A stretch of DNA of 64,000 nt. It comes from Hyunsoonleella aestuarii. Lineage in GTDB: Bacteria > Bacteroidota > Bacteroidia > Flavobacteriales > Flavobacteriaceae. The translations under genes and the position numbers were made by a program. Below are positions 26,966-36,961 of this stretch, in pieces; position 1 is the first letter of the stretch, and each line of letters starts with the position of its first letter. The notes under the pieces were generated by a model that saw only the letters and a program-made list of their open reading frames with translations, had not been told where the DNA came from and searched no databases. The DNA is taken from the NCBI RefSeq assembly GCF_006148925.1, contig NZ_VAWB01000002.1, positions 248,001 to 312,000 of the forward strand, read 5' to 3'.

Positions 26966-28210
26966 ATGCGAATAGGTATTATTATTGGAAGAATAGGTGG
27001 TGTTGACGGTGTGGCACTTGAAACAGAGAAATGGATAGAAATATTAAAAAAACTTGGTCATGAAGTCTTTATTATGTCGGGAGAATTTGAGTCTTGGAAT
27101 ATGGATTATGAGTATCATTATCTTTTTCCAGCTTTATCTTTTTTTTCGGTAGAAGCCGAATGGGGACAGCGTAAAGCGTTTTACGAACCCGATAAAAATC
27201 CAGAGCCTTTACTAGAGCATGTTGAAGATGCCTCTAACATGATTTATAAAGCGATGCTTCAATGGGTAGTAGATAAAAAAATCGATGCCATACTTTCTGA
27301 AAACGCTTCCGCACTGCCGTGCCATTTATCTATGGGAGTTGCTATTAAGAAACTCATTATAGATACTGGATTACCAATTGTAACCCATGATCACGATTTT
27401 CATTGGGAACGCGGTCAGCGTTATGTTTCAGCACATCCAGAAATCAATCAATATGTTGATGATAATTTCCCTTTATTAATTCCTCATGTTAAGCATGCGG
27501 TTATTAACACATTCGGAGTAGAAACCTTTAAAAATAGATTTAATATTGATGCGACTTTAGTACCTAATGTAATGGATTTTAATCGTGTTTATGGGGTGCC
27601 AACTCCAGAGAATCAATTCTTTTTAAAAGATATTGGTATTACAAATGATGAAATTGCATTATTACAAGTCACTCGTATTGTCAGGAGAAAGGGTATTGAA
27701 ACAGCCATCTCACTAATTGATAAGTTGGATGATAAAAAATTAAAGCTTGTTATTACAGGCAATAATAACGATGATGAAAATAAAGAATATTACAATGAAT
27801 TAATCGATCAAATTCATGATTTAAATTTGGCTAATCAAGTCATATTCGCAGCACACAAAGTACTAGATCATAAAGATTTATCTGACGTTTATGCACACGG
27901 AAGAGCCTGCACTTACTTTAGCACTTATGAAGGTTTTGGAAATGCTTTTGTAGAATGTATACTTGCCAAAAAGCCCATATTCGTAAATAATTATAAACCT
28001 GTTTATATGCAGGATATTGGTAATAAAGGTTTTGAAACTGTGATGACTGAAGACGGGAATTTAACCAATGAAAAAGTGCAGCAAATGTCTGATATAATTT
28101 ATAATCCAAAACGATGTCTAGAAATTGGTGAATATAATTTTAACCTTGGTAAAAAATATTTTTCATACGATGTGCTTGAAGAAAAATTAAATAGCCTATT
28201 TACGTTTTAA
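26966..28210 (+). CDS. GT4 family glycosyltransferase
   Basis: A 414-aa cytoplasmic GT-B glycosyltransferase. The N-terminal acceptor domain begins IIIGRIGGVDGVALETEKW and includes THDHDFHWERGQR (near residue 140-152). The C-terminal donor domain has LLQVTRIVRRKGIETAI and the EX7E-type segment YEGFGNAFVEC (near 325-335). A nucleotide-sugar donor is expected; the acceptor is unknown. It precedes the 1396-aa fusion gene by 10 bp, and the two proteins share the HDFxWExG segment, so they are probably related enzymes working on the same product. Confidence 0.83.
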   Translation: MRIGIIIGRIGGVDGVALETEKWIEILKKLGHEVFIMSGEFESWNMDYEYHYLFPALSFFSVEAEWGQRKAFYEPDKNPEPLLEHVEDASNMIYKAMLQWVVDKKIDAILSENASALPCHLSMGVAIKKLIIDTGLPIVTHDHDFHWERGQRYVSAHPEINQYVDDNFPLLIPHVKHAVINTFGVETFKNRFNIDATLVPNVMDFNRVYGVPTPENQFFLKDIGITNDEIALLQVTRIVRRKGIETAISLIDKLDDKKLKLVITGNNNDDENKEYYNELIDQIHDLNLANQVIFAAHKVLDHKDLSDVYAHGRACTYFSTYEGFGNAFVECILAKKPIFVNNYKPVYMQDIGNKGFETVMTEDGNLTNEKVQQMSDIIYNPKRCLEIGEYNFNLGKKYFSYDVLEEKLNSLFTF

Positions 28211-28220
28211 GAAGCTAAAA

Positions 28221-31200
28221 ATGACTAAAAAAAAGACAACGAAAATTACAAATATTTTAAATGAACTTAAGAATGAAAAAATAAATACCTGGTTTGATTT
28301 AGGGTTATTTATAGACAGATTTAAAGAACGAGATTCACAATCAGCCTTTACAGGAGATGCACCATTATTTGATGCACACATAGAAAAAGGCGGTATCGCA
28401 TTTTTAACCTTTTACTTCACCATAGATGGTATTACTGTTGAAACCGAGAAATACGCTAAAACCTTTAAAAAGATTTACCCTAATATTCCCATTCATTTTG
28501 TAGCTGGAGATATTAAACAAGAGGCCGATGAATTGATTCCAAAAGACGCCTTTAAAAAAGTATTTCCAGAAATGGAAGCTTTTGATGCATGGCCATTATA
28601 TGATGATTTCTTTAGAATAAAAATGGAACGTGGTAGTGAGGCATATAATAATCTTATAGGTAAGTTTTGGCAAGAGGTTTTAGTCTTGGTAGAAAAGTTG
28701 GGTTCTTATATTGAAGAGCATGATATTTCACTGTTGTATCTAATTAATGTATGTTCAAATCCAGGTAATGTATCTTTAGCCTTTGCAACCGTTTTAATTT
28801 CAGAATATTTAGGTATTCCAGTTATTAATAATAATCATGATTTTTATTGGGAAGGTGGCAATAGAGAAGTAGAGATTAAAACCAAAGGTCTAAAAAAAGG
28901 CCCGAGAGATTTCTTTTTTCACAATGCTCATGTTGGCGAGTTTTTCTCAGTAATTGAAATGATATATCCTTGGGAAAGTCGCTCATGGATGAACGTAAAT
29001 ATCAATAAAATTCAGCAAAACCATCTTATAGATGTCAATGGGCATAATCCAGCTAATGTGGCATTATTAGGTACAGCGGTAGATACCAAAATGCACCAAA
29101 TGAGTAAACGCGATGTTATAAAAGCATTTATGCAAGTGTCTACAATTTTTGCTAATAAAAAAGAGACCATAACGGTGCATACCGTGGCACATCATACAGA
29201 TAGTGAACGCTCATTAAAACCAATTTTATTGGGCCATAAAACCATTCGTGAATTCGATTTTGTAAACAATAACATTGTTTTTTTACAGCCCACACGAGTC
29301 ATTAGTAGAAAATCAATTGAGCTTAATTTTAAATTGATTAAACGCTTATTTTCGTATGATTCATTTGCGGAAAAATTTATTACGAATCCGCAATTAAAAT
29401 TGTCTTTAATTGTTTCAGGTCCTATACCACATGGGCAACAAAATTATTATCACGATTTAAAAAAAGATTTTAAAAATTTCCTTAAAGAGCTTCCAAAAGA
29501 ATTCAAATCAAGAGTGCTTCTTGGGTTTTTGTTTAGTGAGTTTGATAAGAATGAATTCAAGAAAAAATATAAAAAGCCATTAGATATAGAACAGCTTTAT
29601 GATGTAGCGTCTTTAATTTTATTGCCAAGTCAAACAGAAGGTAGAGGCTTACCAATAATTGAAGCAGCAGCCTGCGGCACACCTATATTTTGCAGACAAT
29701 ATGAGCCTAGAGAAGTTTACGATGAGGTTATTGGACGCCATTTAGATGAGTCGTTACGTCTTAATGTTTTTGAATTTAAAGGCTCAAAAGTACCTAAAAG
29801 ATTAGCTGAAAAAATATGTGATCACGTGTTCTATCCTCAAAACAGAATGGTTGACGTTACGCATAATAGAAGTGTCATTAATAAACGCTATAGTTTAGAA
29901 GCTTTGCAAAAAAACATGGCTTATATTATCGGGCGACTGCATTTACAGCTAAACGCTATTTCTAATACAGTTAATACGCAGGTGGTTAATTTATTAGAAG
30001 CATACAAAGCCATGATCAATTTTGAGAATGACGACCTTCATGCTATTCTTAATAAAAAAACCAGACACTATTTACCAGGTTATGGTAGGCTGTCGTTTAT
30101 GACCTATTTAAAGTCGTTGATTGACCCCAGTTTTTTTAGGGTAGAGGAGCAGCTAATAAAAGGAAAAGTGATGAGTTATGCTAGAATGATGGAAAATGAT
30201 ATTCCAGATTTGGTAAATACCGATTTACAACTCATTCATAAATATTACAACTCCATTGATGATATTTTTAAGTATGTTGATGGAGAATTTGAAATAAGAC
30301 ATGACCATGCCTTAGCATACAGACACAGAAATAAAAAGAAGTATGCCTACCAAGATTTTACCTATCAAGAGGTAACAGGTCTGGTAAATATGATTTACAG
30401 TGATGTTTTTAAGCCAGAACATTTACCAGACTTAACTTTAGCACCACAATTTTTTGCCGATTGGGAATTGGCCTTATTTCAATTGACTAATAGTCGGTTT
30501 TTAGGCATAGACGACCGTAAGATTTTAACAGAAAAGTTAAAAAATAATGTTCCTAAAGGCTATTTCCCTGGTCGTTATATTAAGCATGAATTAGAGTATT
30601 TTGTATTGCAACCTATTCGCGCACAACTTAAGCTTAAAATTGAAGAAGAGCTAACCGCTGAAGTTCTTAAAGCAAAGGGCGAAGCATTAGAAAAGGTCTA
30701 TATTTTTATTCATGAACCAAGAATAACCAAATGGTTTTCAAATGCGAATATTAAGGAGTATTTAGAAAGTGATAAAGAACCTGAACTAGGACTACTATTT
30801 AAAATGGGCGTTGTTGAAATTATAGAAACTAAACAGTGGTCTGAAGGGGTGCATTTTCCGCAAATGGGAGCTAAGGCTATTAAGGTTTTACGAGATATTA
30901 AAGATGCTAACGGTTTTATTATTACCAATGGTGAATATGCAGCAATGATGACCGATATTATAGAAATTGATCATTTTCATATTGGTAAGGTACAACATAC
31001 ATTGACTGCTAAAATTATGGGAATTCCTAAGGATAGCGGTTTTATACAATTTGTGCCAGCGGCGGTAAGAACTACTTTAGCATTTCCTACACCCATACAA
31101 ACAGCTAAAGATTTTGATACTATTTTAAAAGGCGATTTATATAAAACACTTAAAAGTAAGCTTGGAGAAAAGGTCTTGTTGCAATTAATATCTAAAGATG

Positions 31201-32411
31201 CCATTGAAAACGGAACCCCTATTGCGAAACTATTAGAACAAATAAACGCCAGTTTAAACGATATTAAAACGGTTGAAAAAGTAAAATCATCATTTGCAGG
31301 TGGTGTTTATGAAGATGGTTTACCGTGGAGCGGTGTATTAGCCGAAATTGATACTAAAAAGCATAACTGGAAGTTTGCAGCACATATTGCAAATAAAGAG
31401 CCAAAAAATGTGCCAGCACTCATCAAGGAATATCAAAAGAAAAACAAAAACAAAAACAAAATAGAATTAGCTTGGAATGGTGGTTATATATTAAACCCTG
31501 AATTGGTTGGAAAATTAGGTTTACCAGAAACCTATATTGGCTCACCTTTAGGCTTGTTAATCATGAATAGGGCTGTATTTTGTCCACCTCTTTTTAATAA
31601 ACCAGCATTTATTATTTATAAGAATGGCGATGTTGATATACGGAAGGTAAATTGTAAAGCAGGTTTTATTATAACCGGCAAACGCGATATGGTATTTAAG
31701 CCAAGTCATTATAACACACACAGCAATACTGAACCCTGTTTTTACGATTTGACTTATACAGAAGATAATATTCAAGGTGATGGTAATGTTATTTTAAGAT
31801 TGGCAGGCCATACGGTTAAGCAAATTATTAAAACAAAGGTCAATGAGGTGATACCTGTTATTCCAGTAGGGATTACGTTGTCTATACCAGCGGCGGTGTA
31901 TGCTAATATAAAGATTGAAGAAGGTATGCCGCTAGATATTCAATTATTAGAACCAGAAACCAACCCCTACAATTGGGATGAGATCTCGTATGCAATTGAA
32001 GCAGGTCCAATGCTAATAGATGACGGGAAACAAATTTTAGATATGGAAGATGAAGGTTGGAAAACCTTGAATTCTATTAAAACACAAGCAGCCCGATTGG
32101 ATTTTACAGATATGCGAGGTCCAAAAATAGCCGTAGGTATTACCAAATCAGGTAAATTAATGGTGCTTATGGTAAACGGACGTATTAGAGAATCTGTAGG
32201 GGCTACCCATTTTGATATGGTAGATATACTTTTGAAATATGGAATGGATAAAGCTATGGGCTTTGACCCAGGCGGAAGTAGCACTCTAGTAGTGGATGGG
32301 AACATTATGAATATTTCGCCTTACAATAAAAACTATGAGAAGGATATTTATTCCTTACCACCTGAACCACGGTTTGTAGCGAATGCAATTATGGGTTGGA
32401 TTGAAGCTTGA
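28221..32411 (+). CDS. glycosyltransferase (GT4) fused to phosphodiester glycosidase (NAGPA) domain
   Basis: A 1396-aa protein with no signal peptide or membrane span. Residues about 45-590 are a GT-B/GT4 enzyme: NNHDFYWEGG near 205, a donor domain with LQPTRVISRKSIEL near 360, and the EX7E motif EGRGLPIIEAAACGTP near 472. Residues about 600-1040 are a mostly helical middle part that I do not recognise. Residues about 1045-1395 are a phosphodiester glycosidase domain: WNGGYILNPE, EAGPMLIDDG, MRGPKIAVGI and the hallmark GFDPGGSSTLVVDG near 1355. NAGPA-type enzymes cleave sugar-1-phosphate diesters and are usually exported; here the domain is tied to a cytoplasmic transferase. The product is unknown. 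Confidence 0.82.
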   Translation: MTKKKTTKITNILNELKNEKINTWFDLGLFIDRFKERDSQSAFTGDAPLFDAHIEKGGIAFLTFYFTIDGITVETEKYAKTFKKIYPNIPIHFVAGDIKQEADELIPKDAFKKVFPEMEAFDAWPLYDDFFRIKMERGSEAYNNLIGKFWQEVLVLVEKLGSYIEEHDISLLYLINVCSNPGNVSLAFATVLISEYLGIPVINNNHDFYWEGGNREVEIKTKGLKKGPRDFFFHNAHVGEFFSVIEMIYPWESRSWMNVNINKIQQNHLIDVNGHNPANVALLGTAVDTKMHQMSKRDVIKAFMQVSTIFANKKETITVHTVAHHTDSERSLKPILLGHKTIREFDFVNNNIVFLQPTRVISRKSIELNFKLIKRLFSYDSFAEKFITNPQLKLSLIVSGPIPHGQQNYYHDLKKDFKNFLKELPKEFKSRVLLGFLFSEFDKNEFKKKYKKPLDIEQLYDVASLILLPSQTEGRGLPIIEAAACGTPIFCRQYEPREVYDEVIGRHLDESLRLNVFEFKGSKVPKRLAEKICDHVFYPQNRMVDVTHNRSVINKRYSLEALQKNMAYIIGRLHLQLNAISNTVNTQVVNLLEAYKAMINFENDDLHAILNKKTRHYLPGYGRLSFMTYLKSLIDPSFFRVEEQLIKGKVMSYARMMENDIPDLVNTDLQLIHKYYNSIDDIFKYVDGEFEIRHDHALAYRHRNKKKYAYQDFTYQEVTGLVNMIYSDVFKPEHLPDLTLAPQFFADWELALFQLTNSRFLGIDDRKILTEKLKNNVPKGYFPGRYIKHELEYFVLQPIRAQLKLKIEEELTAEVLKAKGEALEKVYIFIHEPRITKWFSNANIKEYLESDKEPELGLLFKMGVVEIIETKQWSEGVHFPQMGAKAIKVLRDIKDANGFIITNGEYAAMMTDIIEIDHFHIGKVQHTLTAKIMGIPKDSGFIQFVPAAVRTTLAFPTPIQTAKDFDTILKGDLYKTLKSKLGEKVLLQLISKDAIENGTPIAKLLEQINASLNDIKTVEKVKSSFAGGVYEDGLPWSGVLAEIDTKKHNWKFAAHIANKEPKNVPALIKEYQKKNKNKNKIELAWNGGYILNPELVGKLGLPETYIGSPLGLLIMNRAVFCPPLFNKPAFIIYKNGDVDIRKVNCKAGFIITGKRDMVFKPSHYNTHSNTEPCFYDLTYTEDNIQGDGNVILRLAGHTVKQIIKTKVNEVIPVIPVGITLSIPAAVYANIKIEEGMPLDIQLLEPETNPYNWDEISYAIEAGPMLIDDGKQILDMEDEGWKTLNSIKTQAARLDFTDMRGPKIAVGITKSGKLMVLMVNGRIRESVGATHFDMVDILLKYGMDKAMGFDPGGSSTLVVDGNIMNISPYNKNYEKDIYSLPPEPRFVANAIMGWIEA

Positions 32412-32501
32412 TTTTTTAAAATCGAGATTTTATTATCCTAAGTCTCTTAATGAAAATGAGGAGTAATAATCCAATAATGATTAGTGGTCATAAATGAACA
32501 A

Positions 32502-33284
32502 TTAAAATAAATCATTCAAAACTTTAGCTAATCTTATACCAGCAATCTGTAATTGCCTTCTAACAGTTTCAAAATGAGTATAGGAATACCTGTATCTTAA
32601 ATTTTCATTTGGTTCTGCCGATTTATAGGCAATTTTTGATAATTTATGTGTTTCATTCACCCAATCAAAGATACTGCCTTGTTGTATTGCCTTTACTTGT
32701 TTATTGTTCAGTACATCAGCGTTTTCTGCTAATTCGGTATAAGTCATACCATATTCCTCAATCATTTCTTTATCCCAAACGCGATGTAGGTTGGTATCTT
32801 TATAAAACCATTGCACTTTAAAATCGTTACCCCCTTTGTCTTCCTCTAAACCTATATGCATAGGTTGATGTAAATCTCCAACTAAATGAATTAAAAGTTT
32901 TAAGTAAAACGCCTTATCATCGTCTGATGCATTTTTATCTTGTATTACAGTTTTACAATATGCTATGCCAGTAACTAAATCACCATCAGGATTTTTTTTA
33001 GAATCCTCATAATTAGTTTCTAACGGCATGTTTATATAATGCCATGTATAGAACTTATTATATCTGCGATCAGATTTTATTTCATCAGCATACGTAGAAA
33101 CGAGGGCCAATGATTTTCTGTTCAATAATCGTCTAACTTCTCTTTTGGCTTTGCCAGATAAGTAGTCATCTGCTATTTTTCCAACAACACGATGCCCTGT
33201 CGAACCCCAATAGGTATTGGCTGTGTTTCCATACATTGGAATAATAAATAATAGCGCTATTATAAAAATGTAAAGTGTTTTCAT
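32502..33284 (-). CDS. S1/P1 nuclease family protein
   Basis: A 260-aa exported zinc nuclease. The signal peptide runs to about residue 25 (cleavage ahead of Trp26). Trp26 and His31 in WGSTGHRVVG have the spacing of Trp1 and His6 of P1 nuclease, whose N-terminal amine is a zinc ligand. Further ligands are visible in STYADEIKSD, TWHYIN, HLVGDLHQPMH, GGNDF and NLHRVWD. These enzymes cut single-stranded DNA and RNA and remove 3'-phosphates, here in the periplasm or outside. The gene starts 9 bp after the helicase stop and is on the same strand. Confidence 0.9.
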   Translation of the reverse strand: MKTLYIFIIALLFIIPMYGNTANTYWGSTGHRVVGKIADDYLSGKAKREVRRLLNRKSLALVSTYADEIKSDRRYNKFYTWHYINMPLETNYEDSKKNPDGDLVTGIAYCKTVIQDKNASDDDKAFYLKLLIHLVGDLHQPMHIGLEEDKGGNDFKVQWFYKDTNLHRVWDKEMIEEYGMTYTELAENADVLNNKQVKAIQQGSIFDWVNETHKLSKIAYKSAEPNENLRYRYSYTHFETVRRQLQIAGIRLAKVLNDLF

Positions 33285-33292
33285 TATTTAAA

Positions 33293-34645
33293 TTACTTTT
33301 TCTTATTCCTCTTATTATAATTTTTATCGCCTTTGGTCTTTGGTTTTTTATACTTTTTTGCAATTTTAAATTTATAAGAACCACCTAAATTTTCCTTCTG
33401 GTTCTTTTCCTTTTTCTCATGGAATGCTGGTCCAGGTGCATTTTCATCACGACGTTTTATAGGGTTATTACGTTCTCTTATTTGCGGACGTTCTTCTTCA
33501 ATTAATTCGGTTGAAATCTCAACACTAGCTGGTAGCTCTAAAACCGGAATTTGCATTTGCATTAGGTTCTCTATACTTTCTATAGCTTCCTTTTCTTTTT
33601 CAGTTGAAAAAACAAGTGCTTCACCCTCACGCTCCGCCCGACCTGTTCTACCAATGCGATGCATATAGTTTTCAGGATAAATAGGCACATCAAAATTTAT
33701 AACATGGCTTATATTGTCAATATCTAAACCTCTTGCCATCACATCCGTAGCAATTAAAATACGGTTTACACCTTCCCTAAATTGCTCAATACTTCGCAAT
33801 CTATAATTTTGTGTTTTATTGGAGTGAATGACACAGAGTTCTTCTTTAAAATACTCATCTAACTTATCAAACAATCTGTCCGCCATTCGTTTGAATGCTA
33901 CAAAAATCAAGACTTTATTAAAACGTTCTTCGTCTTGCAAAAGATGCACTAATAGATTTACCTTGGTATAAAAATTAGGCACTTCATATCTATTCTGCGA
34001 AATGTTATCTAGAGGTGTTCCAGAAACCGCAATAGAAATACGCTCTGGTTTTCTAAAGAAATCTGTTATCAATTCATCAACATCTTGCGTCATAGTTGCC
34101 GAAAACATGATGTTTTGTCTTCGTTCTGGAAGTATATCAAAAATATTAATTAGTTGATGTCTAAATCCCAAATCTAACATAACATCAACCTCATCTATTA
34201 CCAATTTTTGAATAGATTTTAATTGCAATGTTCTACTTACAGCTAGATCGTATAAACGTCCTGGTGTTGCCACAATTATGTCCAAACCTTGCGCAACAGC
34301 TTGCTTTTGAGTATTGATGTTGGTACCACCGTAAACACCTAAAACACGATTATTAATATATTTTGATAGTTTCTCAATTTCCTCAACAACTTGCACAACT
34401 AATTCTCGAGTTGGCACTAAAACTAGAACACGAGGGTTATCTTGCTTAGAAAATTTTAAATTCCGAAGAATGGGTAACATATAAGCAAACGTCTTTCCTG
34501 TACCTGTTTGAGCAATCCCCACTACATCTCTACCTGAAGCCACTAAATTAAAGGCATTGGTTTGAATAGGCGTTGGAGTTGTAAATCCCAAATCGTCTAG
34601 GGCATTGTAAAGCGGAGTGTTTAAATTAAGGTCTTGAAATGTCAC
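33293..34645 (-). CDS. DEAD-box RNA helicase (RhlE-like)
   Basis: A 450-aa ATP-dependent RNA helicase. Motifs in order: Q motif FTTPTPIQ, motif I AQTGTGKT, Ia PTREL, Ib TPGR, motif II as DEVD instead of DEAD, motif III SAT, IV LIFVAF, V ARGLDI and VI HRIGRTGR. The C-terminal tail (about 375-450) is highly basic and low-complexity (KKEKNQKEN, KIAKKYKKPKTKGDK), as in RhlE/CsdA-type helicases that bind RNA. The role is probably ribosome assembly or RNA decay at low temperature. A -7 box lies 18 bp upstream. Confidence 0.92.
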   Translation of the reverse strand: MTFQDLNLNTPLYNALDDLGFTTPTPIQTNAFNLVASGRDVVGIAQTGTGKTFAYMLPILRNLKFSKQDNPRVLVLVPTRELVVQVVEEIEKLSKYINNRVLGVYGGTNINTQKQAVAQGLDIIVATPGRLYDLAVSRTLQLKSIQKLVIDEVDVMLDLGFRHQLINIFDILPERRQNIMFSATMTQDVDELITDFFRKPERISIAVSGTPLDNISQNRYEVPNFYTKVNLLVHLLQDEERFNKVLIFVAFKRMADRLFDKLDEYFKEELCVIHSNKTQNYRLRSIEQFREGVNRILIATDVMARGLDIDNISHVINFDVPIYPENYMHRIGRTGRAEREGEALVFSTEKEKEAIESIENLMQMQIPVLELPASVEISTELIEEERPQIRERNNPIKRRDENAPGPAFHEKKEKNQKENLGGSYKFKIAKKYKKPKTKGDKNYNKRNKKK

Positions 34646-34662
34646 GGTAACTATTTAACAGG

Positions 34663-34670
34663 CAAAGTTA
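34663..34670 (-). promoter_or_regulatory. Bacteroidota -7 promoter box
   Basis: On the minus strand this reads TAACTTTG, matching TAnnTTTG, 17 bp before the helicase ATG. A TTG at the ideal distance is missing. Confidence 0.5.
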
Positions 34671-34685
34671 AGTTTATTAAATGGG

Positions 34686-35576
34686 TTAGGCTAAAAGGGT
34701 TTCGTTAATTTCAATTTGGTAGGCCGCTTCGAAGGTTTTATTTGGTTTTAAACTAATAACACCTTCCTTGGTAGTAAATTCTTGATTAGTGTTTTCAGAA
34801 TCTGCAATACCCAACCAAGGTTCAATACAAACATAGTCACCATTTGGTTTTGCCCATATACCTAAATAATTAAAATCTTGATAACTCACAGATAAAATTT
34901 CACCATTTAAAGCACTTTTTAAAGTCACTTTTCGAGATTTTAAATCTTTAAAAATAAGGGCGTCTTCATTAAATAAATCGTGGGTTAGTGGTAAAGTATT
35001 GGTGTTTACAATCATTGGCTTAGTTTTAGAAGAAATCAAACCGTTTTTCATGTTAATTAAATGGGTTTTCGAGTTTTCAGCTTGTTCGAATTCTAAAACA
35101 TAATCATCATAGTTTTCGTTATTAAATACAGGGCATTTAAAAGCAGGGTGCCCACCAATAGAAAAATATATGGATTTATCATCGCAGTTTTTTACGGTGT
35201 GTTTAACCTCTATGCAATTTTCTATAAGGATGTAAGTAATATAAAATTCAAATTTAAAAGGGTATATTTTTTGCAGGACTTTATTTGAGGTTAATTTAAA
35301 AGTTAAACTATTTTCAGTTTGTTCGTTTAGTGTAATAGCATCATTATGCCTAATAAAACCATGTTTTGGAAGCTTATACTTTTTATTATCAAAAATATAG
35401 GAATTGTCTTTTAATGCTCCAATTATTGGGAATAAATTTGGTGCAAAACTGCCCCAAACGTCAGGGTTCGCATTCCACATAAAATCTGTTTTGTTTTTAA
35501 CGGAAATTATCTTGCATAATTCTGCTCCAATTTTTTTGATTGAAATTTTTATTTTATCGTTTTGTAAAGTGAACAT
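34686..35576 (-). CDS. aldose 1-epimerase family protein
   Basis: A 296-aa galactose-mutarotase-like beta-sandwich protein. Conserved segments include NPDVWGSFAPNLFPIIG, LPKHGFIRH, SIGGHPAFKCP (catalytic His) and ICIEPWLGIAD near the C-terminus (catalytic Glu). The family (LacX/YeaD group) converts alpha and beta anomers of aldoses; the preferred sugar is not evident. It is transcribed on its own, divergently from pabB, with a shared 77-bp upstream region. Confidence 0.85.
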   Translation of the reverse strand: MFTLQNDKIKISIKKIGAELCKIISVKNKTDFMWNANPDVWGSFAPNLFPIIGALKDNSYIFDNKKYKLPKHGFIRHNDAITLNEQTENSLTFKLTSNKVLQKIYPFKFEFYITYILIENCIEVKHTVKNCDDKSIYFSIGGHPAFKCPVFNNENYDDYVLEFEQAENSKTHLINMKNGLISSKTKPMIVNTNTLPLTHDLFNEDALIFKDLKSRKVTLKSALNGEILSVSYQDFNYLGIWAKPNGDYVCIEPWLGIADSENTNQEFTTKEGVISLKPNKTFEAAYQIEINETLLA

Positions 35577-35628
35577 AGATGCTGTTTAAAGTAGTTTACA
35601 AAATACTTAAATTTTTAAATCACTTCAT

Positions 35629-35636
35629 TAACTTTG
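35629..35636 (+). promoter_or_regulatory. Bacteroidota -7 promoter box
   Basis: TAACTTTG matches TAnnTTTG and ends 17 bp before the TTG start of pabB. No good -33 box is seen. Confidence 0.45.
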
Positions 35637-35653
35637 CTCGATAAATTTATCTG

Positions 35654-36958
35654 TTGAGAACAACTCAAATTCATAAACTTAAAGACGTTAACCGCTTTTG
35701 CAAACAACTATTAAATTGGGCTCAACAATTTGATGATGTGGTTTGGTTAGATTCTAACGCTAATAGAAATCGGGATGAGCAAAAATATTCTAGCTATGAT
35801 GCCATATTAGCTGTGGATGCATTTACAAGTATTAAAACCGATTATCATCAAGGTTTTGAAAAACTCAAGGAGTATCAGACTTATACTAAAGACTGGATTT
35901 TTGGATATTTAGGGTATGATTTAAAAAACGACACTGAAGAATTAAAATCTGAAAACTTTGATGGATTAGGGTTTTCAGATTTGTGGTTTTTTCAACCTAA
36001 AAAAGTATTTTTAATTCAAGATGATCATGTTGAAATTCAATATTTGAATTTTGTTTCAGATGAAATTAATGATGATCTATTCGATATAAAACAAGCTAAT
36101 GAAACTGCAAGAGGAAAGGCTTTTTCTGAAATTAAGATTAAACTTCGAATTCATAAAGACGCCTATTTCGAAAAAGTAAACGCTATTTTAGAGCATATTT
36201 ATCGTGGGGATATTTATGAGGCTAATTTTTGTCAAGAGTTTTATGCTGAGAATACTCGGATAAATCCTCTCGAAACTTATCGTAAACTAAACCAGATATC
36301 TAAACCACCGTTTGCATCCTTTATAAAATTAGATGACAAATTCATAATAGGGGCTTCGCCAGAAAGATTTATTAAGAAAGAAGAAACAACTATTATTTCA
36401 CAACCTATAAAAGGCACAGCTAAGCGTTCAGATATTGTAGAAGAAGATTTACAATTAAAAACAGATTTGGCACAAGATGAAAAAGAGCGAAGCGAAAATA
36501 TTATGATTGTAGATTTAGTTCGAAATGATTTGTCAAAAACGGCTTCAAAAGGAAGTGTTAGTATTGAGGAGTTATGCAAGATTTACACTTTCGATCAAGT
36601 GCATCAAATGATTTCTACTGTTACATCAAAAGTAGACGAGAAAACACATCCGGTAGATATAATAAAAAGTACGTTTCCTATGGGAAGTATGACAGGAGCT
36701 CCAAAAATTTCAGCAATGAATATCATTGAGGATCTGGAAGAAACCAAACGAGGTGTGTATTCTGGGGGTGTTGGTTATTTTTCGCCTTCAGGTAATTTTG
36801 ATTTTAATGTCGTTATAAGAAGTATTTTGTATAATGCCTCGAAACGTTATGTCTCATACTCCGTAGGGGGAGCCATTACCGCAAAAAGCGATCCATTAAA
36901 AGAATATGAGGAATGCTTAGTAAAAGCAAAAGCTATGCGCGAGGTTCTAGAAAACTAA
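35654..36958 (+). CDS. pabB: aminodeoxychorismate synthase component I
   Basis: A 434-aa chorismate-binding enzyme. The decisive motif is QPIKGTAKR: PIKGT with its lysine nucleophile marks PabB, whereas anthranilate synthase has PxAGT. Other signatures are GASPERFIK, ENIMIVDLVRNDL, FPMGSMTGAPK and YSGGVGYFS. It makes 4-amino-4-deoxychorismate for folate with a glutaminase partner that is not nearby. The start is TTG at 35654: an in-frame TAA lies at 35642-35644 and there is no usable ATG. Confidence 0.87.
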   Translation: MRTTQIHKLKDVNRFCKQLLNWAQQFDDVVWLDSNANRNRDEQKYSSYDAILAVDAFTSIKTDYHQGFEKLKEYQTYTKDWIFGYLGYDLKNDTEELKSENFDGLGFSDLWFFQPKKVFLIQDDHVEIQYLNFVSDEINDDLFDIKQANETARGKAFSEIKIKLRIHKDAYFEKVNAILEHIYRGDIYEANFCQEFYAENTRINPLETYRKLNQISKPPFASFIKLDDKFIIGASPERFIKKEETTIISQPIKGTAKRSDIVEEDLQLKTDLAQDEKERSENIMIVDLVRNDLSKTASKGSVSIEELCKIYTFDQVHQMISTVTSKVDEKTHPVDIIKSTFPMGSMTGAPKISAMNIIEDLEETKRGVYSGGVGYFSPSGNFDFNVVIRSILYNASKRYVSYSVGGAITAKSDPLKEYEECLVKAKAMREVLEN

Positions 36959-36961
36959 ACT

